The translations under genes and the position numbers were made by a program. 64,000 nucleotides of DNA, from assembly GCA_016124945.1 (NCBI GenBank), contig WGMT01000005.1, forward strand, positions 62,001 through 126,000, in the 5' to 3' direction. The notes beneath the pieces were generated by a model. The model worked only from the letters and a program-made list of their open reading frames with translations. It ran no database searches and had not been told where the DNA came from. Each line of letters opens with the position of its first letter. Position 1 is the stretch's first letter. Shown piece after piece: positions 17,518 to 23,965 of the stretch. Source of the DNA: a bacterium (lineage in GTDB: Bacteria; Chloroflexota; Anaerolineae; Caldilineales; Caldilineaceae).

Positions 17518-18414
17518 ATGACATCTCAACTTCCCCCCACCGAACAAGCCAATCCCCTCAGCGCAGCAATGGACAGCCTTTCGCCGCTGGACTTTGCGCG
17601 CTTGATGAACCGCATCGACGCCGCCGTGCCGCTGGCAGTGGCCGAGATGCTGCCACAAATTGCCGATGGCATCCAGGCGATTGCGGATCAGGTTGGCGCG
17701 GGCGGGCGTCTTTTTTACCAGGGAGCAGGGACCAGCGGACGGCTGGGCGTGCTCGACGCCACCGAGCTGGTGCCCACCTTCAGCTTTCCCAGCGAACGGG
17801 CGGTTGCCCTGATCGCCGGCGGCCCCGGCGCGGTGACCGGCTCTGTCGAGCGCGCTGAAGACTCCGCCGAGCAAGGACGCGCCGACCTTGTCGCCCATGA
17901 CTTCAACGCCGGCGACGTCCTCATCGGCATCGCTGCCAGCGGACGCACCCCCTACGTCATCGGCGGGCTGGAATACGCCAACGAACTGGGTGCGCCCACC
18001 ATCGCCGTCGTCTGCAACCCCGATTCTGCCGTGGCAGCGACGGCGCAGATCCCCATCGAAGTCGTCACCGGGGCGGAGATCCTCACCGGCTCTACGCGCC
18101 TCAAAGCGGGGACGGCGCAGAAGATGGTGCTCAACATGCTGAGCACTGGGGCGATGGTGCGGCTGGGCAAAGTTTACGGCAACCTCATGATCGATGTGCA
18201 GCCTACCAACGTCAAGCTCGAAGATCGGGCGATCCGCATCGTCGACGCCGTCCTGGGGACAGGGCGCGGCGAGGCACAGCGTCTGCTCGAAGCCGGTGGG
18301 GGGAAGGTCAAAACTGCGGTGGTGATGGGGTTGGCAGATGTGGACGCGGCAGAAGCGGAACGGCGATTGGCGGCGAACGCGGGGCGGGTGCGGGATGCGG
18401 TGAAGGCTGCGTGA
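17518..18414 (+). CDS. murQ: N-acetylmuramic acid 6-phosphate etherase
   Basis: A 298-residue protein of normal MurQ length. Hallmarks are the SIS-domain phosphosugar loop GRLFYQGAGTSGRLGVLDATE, the glutamate-containing GGPGAVTGSVERAEDSAEQG, IGIAASGRTPYVIGGLEYA, and STRLKAGTAQKMVLNMLSTGAM with VQPTNVKLEDRA. MurQ cleaves the lactyl ether of MurNAc-6-phosphate to GlcNAc-6-phosphate in cell-wall recycling. I chose the ATG at 17518 (GGAG upstream) rather than 17449. No MurNAc transporter or anhydro-MurNAc kinase is next to it. Confidence 0.96.
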   Translation: MTSQLPPTEQANPLSAAMDSLSPLDFARLMNRIDAAVPLAVAEMLPQIADGIQAIADQVGAGGRLFYQGAGTSGRLGVLDATELVPTFSFPSERAVALIAGGPGAVTGSVERAEDSAEQGRADLVAHDFNAGDVLIGIAASGRTPYVIGGLEYANELGAPTIAVVCNPDSAVAATAQIPIEVVTGAEILTGSTRLKAGTAQKMVLNMLSTGAMVRLGKVYGNLMIDVQPTNVKLEDRAIRIVDAVLGTGRGEAQRLLEAGGGKVKTAVVMGLADVDAAEAERRLAANAGRVRDAVKAA

Positions 18415-18561
18415 GTTGGAGATTGGGGGGATTTCAGAACCCCTCCCCAACCCTCCCCGCAATGGTTAAGTAGGTGGTTTCGTCGAGTTTATGAGGCGGG
18501 GAGGGAGCCGTTGCCGCGTTGAAGAGATGTGCCGCCTTTTGCAATTTGCCTTTTGCTTTCC
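18415..18561. repeat. murQ / HTH-gene convergent spacer with GGGGA and GCAAAAGG repeats
   Basis: Short degenerate units follow each stop: GTTGGAGATTGGGGGG after murQ, and on the other strand TAGGGAAAGCAAAAGGCAAA after the HTH gene. CCCCTCCCC and GGCGGGGAGGG can pair. Pairing is weaker than in the other elements. Confidence 0.55.
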
Positions 18562-19191
18562 CTACTCCCCATCTCCCCACGCCATCTCGTACCCTTCCAA
18601 CACCGCATACAACACTTCGTCGAGGAACTGGGCGATGGCCTGGCGGATCTGCATGTCGGCGGGATCGAGGGCATCGTCGCGGCGGACGGATTCGAGGAGT
18701 TGGCGGCGGAAGAATTGCACGGTGCGCCCGGTTTCAGAGAGGCTAACGCCGGTGCGCGCTGCTTCGTGCCCATACTGCCGCCCGAGGACACGCCCATCGA
18801 CGAGGATCTCCGTCCGCTGTTCGGGGCGCATGACATAGTTCAGCGCCAGCGCAAACAGACGCCGTCCGCGGTCGCGGTTGGCCTCACGCACAGACTCGTC
18901 CATCTCGGTGCGCCACTCGCCGGGCATCTTGGCGATCTCCTGGCGCACACGGGTGAGGGCATGCTCCACCACCCGATCCATGTTCGTCCCTGCGGCTTGG
19001 TTGGCCCGATCCTGCAAGAAGTTGCGCACATCGGCCAGGCGGAAACGTCGATGGCCGCCCGGTGTGCGAAAGACGGGGATCTGCCCTTGATCGGCCCAGG
19101 CGCGCAGCGTGGTAAAGTGGATGCCCAGCAGATCGCTCGCTTCACGCAGGGTCAACCAGGTGGTTTCGGAGGGGAGAAGTGGATTCGTCAT
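18562..19191 (-). CDS. MerR/BldC-type helix-turn-helix regulator with C-terminal helical domain
   Basis: A 209-residue protein. Residues about 12-60 form a winged helix of the MerR/excisionase type: LTLREASDLLGIHFTTLRAWADQG followed by FRTPGGHRRFRLADVRNFL. The rest is predicted helical and rich in charged residues, with VQFFRRQLLES and IRQAIAQFLDEVLYAVLEGY, a pattern I associate with RsbRD-like sensor domains found behind such HTH regions in this phylum. It probably binds DNA near its own operon; the ligand is unknown. I chose the ATG at 19191 because the track start at 19293 is inside a hairpin. Confidence 0.8.
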   Translation of the reverse strand: MTNPLLPSETTWLTLREASDLLGIHFTTLRAWADQGQIPVFRTPGGHRRFRLADVRNFLQDRANQAAGTNMDRVVEHALTRVRQEIAKMPGEWRTEMDESVREANRDRGRRLFALALNYVMRPEQRTEILVDGRVLGRQYGHEAARTGVSLSETGRTVQFFRRQLLESVRRDDALDPADMQIRQAIAQFLDEVLYAVLEGYEMAWGDGE

Positions 19192-19194
19192 GGA

Positions 19195-19305
19195 TGATTG
19201 GAAGGAAAAGGAATGAATGAAGAATAAAGATTGGGTTGACCAGAGTTGCTCCCAATTGGGAACCAATTGCTCACCCCAATCATCATTCTTCATTCATCTC
19301 TTCAC
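19195..19305. repeat. Inverted repeat with GAATGAATGAAGAAT arms
   Basis: GAATGAATGAAGAATAAAGA near 19213 pairs with TCATTCTTCATTCATCTC near 19284; GATTGGGTTGA pairs with TCACCCCAATC, and the centre is CCAATTGGGAACCAATTG. It follows the DUF2237 stop (TGAAGAGATGAATGAAGAAT on the minus strand). Confidence 0.88.
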
Positions 19306-19688
19306 ACCGACGCTGCCTTGTCGGCATCAATCGCATAGGCCACGAGATCTTCTAGATCCACAAACTCCAACGCCGTGACGTGGGTGGCGGCGAGGACCAC
19401 AGCCGGGGCCATGCCGGCGTCCAGCGCTTCTTGCCAGCGTTCGGCACACAGGCACCAGCGATCCCCAGCTTTGAGACCAGGAAAGTGATACTCGGGGTGC
19501 GGCGTGCTCAGGTCGTTGCCGTGTGCCTTCGAGAATTCGAGGAATTCGTCTGTCACCTGTGCACACACCACGTGAACACCCCGATCATCTGGCCCGGTGT
19601 GGCAGTAGCCGTCACGGTAGAAGCCGGTCAACGGTTCCAAACTGGCCGGTTGTAGTGGGCCGCCGAGGACGTTCATTGCCTTCGTCAT
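19302..19688 (-). CDS. DUF2237 family protein
   Basis: A 128-residue cytoplasmic protein matching the DUF2237 pattern across its whole length: MNVLGGPLQPAS, TGFYRDGYCHTGPDDRGVH, VTDEFLEFSKAHGNDLSTPHP, FPGLKAGDRWCLCAERWQEA and LAATHVTALEFVDLEDL. The conserved Cys and His residues suggest a metal- or redox-linked function, but the family has no established activity. It lies between the HTH regulator and the homocysteine methyltransferase on the same strand. Confidence 0.92.
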   Translation of the reverse strand: MTKAMNVLGGPLQPASLEPLTGFYRDGYCHTGPDDRGVHVVCAQVTDEFLEFSKAHGNDLSTPHPEYHFPGLKAGDRWCLCAERWQEALDAGMAPAVVLAATHVTALEFVDLEDLVAYAIDADKAASV

Positions 19689-19757
19689 AGGATCTCCTAT
19701 TTTAACCTACACATTACTCGTTCGTTTATGCCACAATGGAACTGCAACCGCCGCCAT

Positions 19758-20756
19758 TTACCCCACCTGCCGCCGTGCAGCGCGGCGCGCATCGCGACGG
19801 GCGGCGCGGCTCTCGTCGGTTTCAATTTCGGGGCCGGCGCTTTCTCCCACGCCCAGGATGGGATCGTCCATGGCGGCGCTGAGTGCCGACGCCATGGAAC
19901 GCAAGTGATCCGGGGTGGTGCCGCAACAGCCGCCGATCACATTGACACCCAATCGACGCATGGTCACTGCGTAGTCGGCCATCACGTCGGGGGTGCCGTC
20001 GTAGCTGATGACGCCCTTGTTGTATTGGGGCATACCGGCGTTGCTCTGCGCCATCAAGTAGACGCCTTCAGGCCGATTTTGCACCATCTCAGTCATAATC
20101 GCTTCGATCTCGGCGGGGCCGTTGCCACAGTTGGCGCCGATAAGGAAGACACCCCATTGGCTCAAGGTCTTCACCGCCTGCGCCGGGCTGACCCCCATCA
20201 TGGTGTGGTAGTTGGTGTCGAAGGTCATGGTAACGACAATGGGCAGATCACAGGCTTTCTGTGATCCCTTCACGGCGGCTTCTACCTCGCGCATATCGCT
20301 CATTGTTTCGATGAGGATAAAATCTGCGCCCCCATCGGCCAGGGCCGCGGCCTGTTCCGCGAAGATCTCGGTGGCTTCTTCCAACGTCAATGGACCCAAC
20401 GGATCGATAAGTTCGCCCGACGGTCCCACGCTGGCGGCCACGAGGACACCCGCCGGTTCCGCCACCTCTTTGGCCAACGCCACGCCGGCCTTGTTCAACT
20501 CGTAGACCCGATCCTGTTCGTTGTGCAGTTTGAGCCGCGCCGACGTGCCGCCAAAGGTGTTCGTCGAGATGATCTGTGACCCGGCGTCGATGTAGCCCTG
20601 GTAAATCGCCTTGACCACATCAGGGCGTTTGACATTCCACACCTCAGGCGCGCCGCCGTCGGTGAGGCCCGCATCCTGCAACATCGTGCCCATCGCCCCG
20701 TCACTCAGGAGTGGAACACCGGCTTGGAGGCGGGCAAGTAATTTGTTTTCAGACAT
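19758..20756 (-). CDS. Homocysteine S-methyltransferase family protein (MetH N-domain/BHMT-like)
   Basis: A 332-residue TIM-barrel methyltransferase. The family Zn ligands are visible: Cys in GANCGNGP and the CysCys pair in VIGGCCGTTPDHLRSM. The N-terminal LLSDGAMGTMLQDAGL and STNTFGGTSARL are typical. Such enzymes move a methyl group to homocysteine or another thiol, often from a corrinoid protein. The start is the ATG at 20756 with GGGAG 7 bases upstream. The C-terminal 30 residues are charged and Arg-rich. The nearby corrinoid-activator-like gene and URO-D fragment suggest a corrinoid methyl-transfer context, but no corrinoid-binding protein is in the window. Confidence 0.88.
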   Translation of the reverse strand: MSENKLLARLQAGVPLLSDGAMGTMLQDAGLTDGGAPEVWNVKRPDVVKAIYQGYIDAGSQIISTNTFGGTSARLKLHNEQDRVYELNKAGVALAKEVAEPAGVLVAASVGPSGELIDPLGPLTLEEATEIFAEQAAALADGGADFILIETMSDMREVEAAVKGSQKACDLPIVVTMTFDTNYHTMMGVSPAQAVKTLSQWGVFLIGANCGNGPAEIEAIMTEMVQNRPEGVYLMAQSNAGMPQYNKGVISYDGTPDVMADYAVTMRRLGVNVIGGCCGTTPDHLRSMASALSAAMDDPILGVGESAGPEIETDESRAARRDARRAARRQVG

Positions 20757-20767
20757 ATGTGACTCCC

Positions 20768-20900
20768 TTTTGAAGATTGACGACGGACGACAGACGACGG
20801 ACGACGGACGACAGACGACGGACGACAGACGGAAGATAAACGAGAAGCATGTCAACTATCTTGACGTTCGTCTTTCGTCTTCCGTCCTCCGTCAAAAAAA
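20768..20900. repeat. GACGGAC tandem array and its inverse around the methyltransferase 5' end
   Basis: About 8 degenerate GACGACGGAC/GACGACAGAC units run from 20778 to 20836. The inverse, GTTCGTCTTTCGTCTTCCGTCCTCCGTC, follows to about 20895. GACAGACGGAAGATAAACGA pairs with TCGTCTTTCGTCTTCCGTC-type sequence. On the minus strand the array starts after the 'virulence factor' TAG stop and a run of seven T, so it could act as a terminator there. Confidence 0.9.
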
Positions 20901-21191
20901 CTACATCCCCCGCAAAATCTCGCGCACTCGCTCGGGCGTGTACTCAGCTTCCACTTCGGCGGCCACGGCGGCGGCTACTTCTTCGGGCGTGCCGGGGCGC
21001 TCTTGCCAGTCGGAACGACGCCATTGTTCCAGATAGGCGTCGGTGCCGGTCATACCGGCGCGCATCGCTGCTTCGTCGATGGCGACTTGAAAGCGCTGCG
21101 CTAGCTCCACACTCGCCCGATTGCGCCGTCCTTCGCGGGCGGTGACCAGAGACGGGATTTGTTGCCAGAAGGTGATTTGATACTCAGCCAT
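20901..21191 (-). CDS. 'Virulence factor' domain small protein
   Basis: A 96-residue protein. AEYQITFWQQIPSLVTAREGR, RFQVAIDEAAMRAGMTGTDAYLEQW and RPGTPEEVAAAVAAEVEAEY match the small family named virulence factor in databases, which from family knowledge often lies beside corrinoid methyltransferase and ASKHA activator genes. The biochemical role is not known. I chose the ATG at 21191 instead of the track start at 21383, because upstream residues look non-coding. It ends in LRGM before a T-run and the GACGGAC array. Confidence 0.82.
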   Translation of the reverse strand: MAEYQITFWQQIPSLVTAREGRRNRASVELAQRFQVAIDEAAMRAGMTGTDAYLEQWRRSDWQERPGTPEEVAAAVAAEVEAEYTPERVREILRGM

Positions 21192-21387
21192 GATTGAGTC
21201 GTTCCATGTGATTTCGTGGTGCGTGGTGTGTGTACCGGTGACGATGTTGAACTTGTATTGGCGCGTTCGACTGTGGACACGGATGCCAATCCCCACATGC
21301 CCCCACGTCCTCGTCCGGAAAAACAATTTCGTTGACGTTAGGTGCAGCGAAGCCGCCCCTTGGAGGACGGCCTGGACCTTCAACCTA

Positions 21388-21462
21388 TCATTGCTTGCGA
21401 ACTCGAATCGAGCCAGGCGCGATGACGCTAAAGGCGTTCAACAGTTCGGCTAAGAGGTTCAT
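21388..21462 (-). pseudogene. Remnant of a DUF5615 (PIN-like) toxin gene
   Basis: A 24-codon frame starting with an ATGA overlap on the DUF433 stop, as normal for DUF433-DUF5615 pairs. It reads MNLLAELLNAFSVIAPGSIR then VRKQ. The ending FSVIAPGSIRVR resembles the usual C-terminus of DUF5615 proteins (F-x-VIEPGRIRVR), while the catalytic N-terminal two thirds are absent. I read this as a toxin gene with an internal deletion. The frame is short, so chance cannot be fully excluded. Confidence 0.5.
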
Positions 21463-21695
21463 GCAATTCCCACCGGGAGAGGGTAGACGACATCTGCCTT
21501 GAGGGCTTCTGCGGCAAAAGCGAGCGCCGCTGGTATCGCGTCTTCAGGTAGATGCGGATAGGCTTCTTTGATCTGTTCAGATGTTTCACCGGCGGCAAGC
21601 TTCTCAAGCAGCAGTTCGACCGTAATTCGGGTTCCGGCGATGACGGGTTTGCCCATCATCACTTTCGGGTCCGATTGAATGCATGCTTTTTCCAT
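21459..21695 (-). CDS. DUF433 family antitoxin-like protein
   Basis: A 78-residue protein: DPKVMMGKPVIAGTRITVELLLEKLAAGETSEQIKEAYPHL is the standard DUF433 segment, a winged-helix antitoxin usually paired with a DUF5615 PIN-like toxin. The partner directly downstream appears reduced to a C-terminal stub, so this is likely an orphan antitoxin. Confidence 0.9.
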   Translation of the reverse strand: MEKACIQSDPKVMMGKPVIAGTRITVELLLEKLAAGETSEQIKEAYPHLPEDAIPAALAFAAEALKADVVYPLPVGIA

Positions 21696-21787
21696 GTTGC
21701 GTCACCATTTTATGTGCTCAGTTTGAGCGAAATCGTGTGCTGAGTCGTCTCGGCTCACTTTATCACAGAATTCCGCGGTTGTCGTCG

Positions 21788-23728
21788 CTAAAGGTTCTCG
21801 ATCTCCACAGGCTCAATCTCATCCGCCGGGGTGAAGCCGAAGATACGGCTGTAGAAGTAGAGTTCGCCTTCGAGGGTGCGTTTGATGTTCTCGGCGCGGC
21901 GGAAACCGTGTTGCTCCCCTTCAAAGGGGACGTAGGCCACCGGCACTTCCTTGTACTTCAACGCTTCCACCATGCGCTCGGCCTGGTTGGGCAAGACAAT
22001 CTTGTCTTCCAGGCCCTGAAAGAAGATCACAGGGCAGGATAAACCTTCCACATGGTGAATAGGTGACCGTTCGTCGTAAATCGCTTTGGCCTCAGGATAA
22101 GGACCAATCAGCCCATCGAGGTAGCGCGATTCGAACTTGTGCGTCTCTTCGGCCAACGCTGTAAGATCGCTGACACCGTAATAACTGGCCCCGGCGCTGA
22201 AGATATCGCGGAAAGCCAGCGCAGCCAGGGTGGTGTAGCCGCCGGCGCTGCCGCCGTGGATCAGCAACCGCTTGGGATCGGCCAATCCTTGCTCGGCCAG
22301 AAAGAGAGCGCCGTTGCAGCAATCGTCCACGTCCACAATGCCCCAGCGATCTTTAAGCCGTTCACGATAGGCGCGGCCATAGCCGGTGCTGCCGCCATAG
22401 TTGACATCCAACACCGCAAAGCCGCGGCTTGTCCAAAACTGTTTGCCCAGATCAAGCATACTCGAAGTCGCGCCGGTAGGGCCACCGTGAATTTCGACGA
22501 TCAGTGGCGGTAGTTCTCCGGCAGGCACCTCAAAATCAGGATTGTGCGGTGGATAGTAGAACGCATGCGCAGTCAGCCCACCTTCGGTGGGGAACTCCAC
22601 CGCCTGCGCTACCGACAAGTAGGCGGCGTCGATCATTGTCTCACTGCTCTTGCGCAAAACTTTGAAGTTGTGGGCAATGAGATCAAAGTACACCACCACC
22701 GGCTGTTGCGTGGGCGAACCACCGCGAAACAGAAGCCCATCGCTGCGGGCATGGAGCTCATCGATCTCGGTGTAAGGGCAGTCGATGGTGGTCAACGTTA
22801 GGCTCTTGGTGTCAAGCAAGGCCAGACGCGAGATACCGAATTCGATGTACGTACAAGCAATCTGCTGTGCCGAGACAAACGCATAGGTCGTTGCACCGAA
22901 CGTCCACTGTGGCACGCCGAACTCGGCATCCATGCCGGTCATCTGCCGGATCTGCCCACCGTCAAACTGATAGAGATTCCACCATCCGGTACGATCCGAG
23001 ACGAAGTAGAGCTTGCCGTCAGGCGACCACGACGGTTGGAAGATCGACTCGTCCACGCTGCCGGCGATTAACTCTGCCTCGCCCAATCGCCCATCTGCCA
23101 GGACAGGCGCAACCCATAGCTCGGTGCCGTCCCAGGGCATGTTGGGATGATTCCAGGTGATCCAACTGAGGCGGCTGCCGTCGGGACTGAGGCGTGGATT
23201 GGCACAGAAATCACTGCCGGATGCCAAGATCTCGCCTTGATTCTCCGCCGCGGGGACACCGGCAATCGGCAATGCCACAATGCTGTTGACAGCCTCTCGG
23301 CTAGACATCCGATGGTCCTCGCACACGGCGATGAGACGATTGTGCACCTGATCCACCACGAAATCGGCGTAGCGCAGATCACCGCCTGGTGTCAGCGGCT
23401 GTGAATTGCCGTCCTTTGCCACACAGTAGAGCACCTGATCGGCAAAGTTCACAAAGTAGAGCACGCCGTCGGCGACGGTGTAGGCGCCGCCGCCATACTC
23501 GTGGACACGAGTGCGGGCGTTGTAGGGTGCTGGGATCAGATCCTGCGTGGTGCCATTGGGCGAGCAACGCACTACAGCCGTACGTCCACTTTCGGCGGGT
23601 CGCAGTTCATGCCACACAATGTCTTCGCCGTCGAAGGTCGCTTTGCCCAGCCGAATGCTTTTCGATACGATAAAGTCTGCTGTAATCGGCGACGTCCACT
23701 CCCCGTAGGGTTTCACCTGTTTCCCCAT
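21788..23728 (-). CDS. S9 family prolyl oligopeptidase-like peptidase
   Basis: A 646-residue protein. The N-terminal 370 residues form a beta-propeller (repeated WSPDGKLYFVSDRTGWWNL-type strands). The C-terminal alpha/beta hydrolase domain has HGGPTGATSSM (oxyanion region), the nucleophile motif HGGSAGGYTTLAAL, an Asp in QGLEDKIVLPNQ and the catalytic His in EGEQHGFRRAENI. No signal peptide is seen, so it probably acts on peptides in the cytoplasm (acylaminoacyl-peptidase type). The ATG at 23728 lies 13 bases after the YgiT stop, with AAGGAG about 10 bases upstream, so the two genes are likely co-transcribed. Confidence 0.92.
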   Translation of the reverse strand: MGKQVKPYGEWTSPITADFIVSKSIRLGKATFDGEDIVWHELRPAESGRTAVVRCSPNGTTQDLIPAPYNARTRVHEYGGGAYTVADGVLYFVNFADQVLYCVAKDGNSQPLTPGGDLRYADFVVDQVHNRLIAVCEDHRMSSREAVNSIVALPIAGVPAAENQGEILASGSDFCANPRLSPDGSRLSWITWNHPNMPWDGTELWVAPVLADGRLGEAELIAGSVDESIFQPSWSPDGKLYFVSDRTGWWNLYQFDGGQIRQMTGMDAEFGVPQWTFGATTYAFVSAQQIACTYIEFGISRLALLDTKSLTLTTIDCPYTEIDELHARSDGLLFRGGSPTQQPVVVYFDLIAHNFKVLRKSSETMIDAAYLSVAQAVEFPTEGGLTAHAFYYPPHNPDFEVPAGELPPLIVEIHGGPTGATSSMLDLGKQFWTSRGFAVLDVNYGGSTGYGRAYRERLKDRWGIVDVDDCCNGALFLAEQGLADPKRLLIHGGSAGGYTTLAALAFRDIFSAGASYYGVSDLTALAEETHKFESRYLDGLIGPYPEAKAIYDERSPIHHVEGLSCPVIFFQGLEDKIVLPNQAERMVEALKYKEVPVAYVPFEGEQHGFRRAENIKRTLEGELYFYSRIFGFTPADEIEPVEIENL

Positions 23729-23741
23729 ACTGCCATACTCC

Positions 23742-23942
23742 TTATTGTTTTCCTGCTTCAACTTCGGCCACAATCCGGCTAAGCGCAGCCACAGTCTCTT
23801 CTGCCATTAGTACATTGCCACAAACAGGGCAAACCAACGCCGGCACATTGTCGATGACGACGAGTTCGCCCTTTACTTCCATACTGTGCTCAATGTCGCG
23901 GTCTTCGTATTCGCCGCTACACGTTTCCACAATGCACTTCAT
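23742..23942 (-). CDS. YgiT-type zinc finger protein
   Basis: A 66-residue protein with a two-Cys N-terminal pair (CIVETC) and CPVCGN in the second half, followed by a helix (ETVAALSRIVAEVEAGK). This is the YgiT zinc-finger fold of MqsA-like antitoxins, here without a helix-turn-helix domain. Its usual partner is a small DUF4258/MqsR-like toxin; none is adjacent. It lies 23 bases after the corrinoid activator and 13 before the S9 peptidase. Confidence 0.85.
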   Translation of the reverse strand: MKCIVETCSGEYEDRDIEHSMEVKGELVVIDNVPALVCPVCGNVLMAEETVAALSRIVAEVEAGKQ

Positions 23943-23965
23943 GATCTCCAGGCTCCTGTTTTGTT

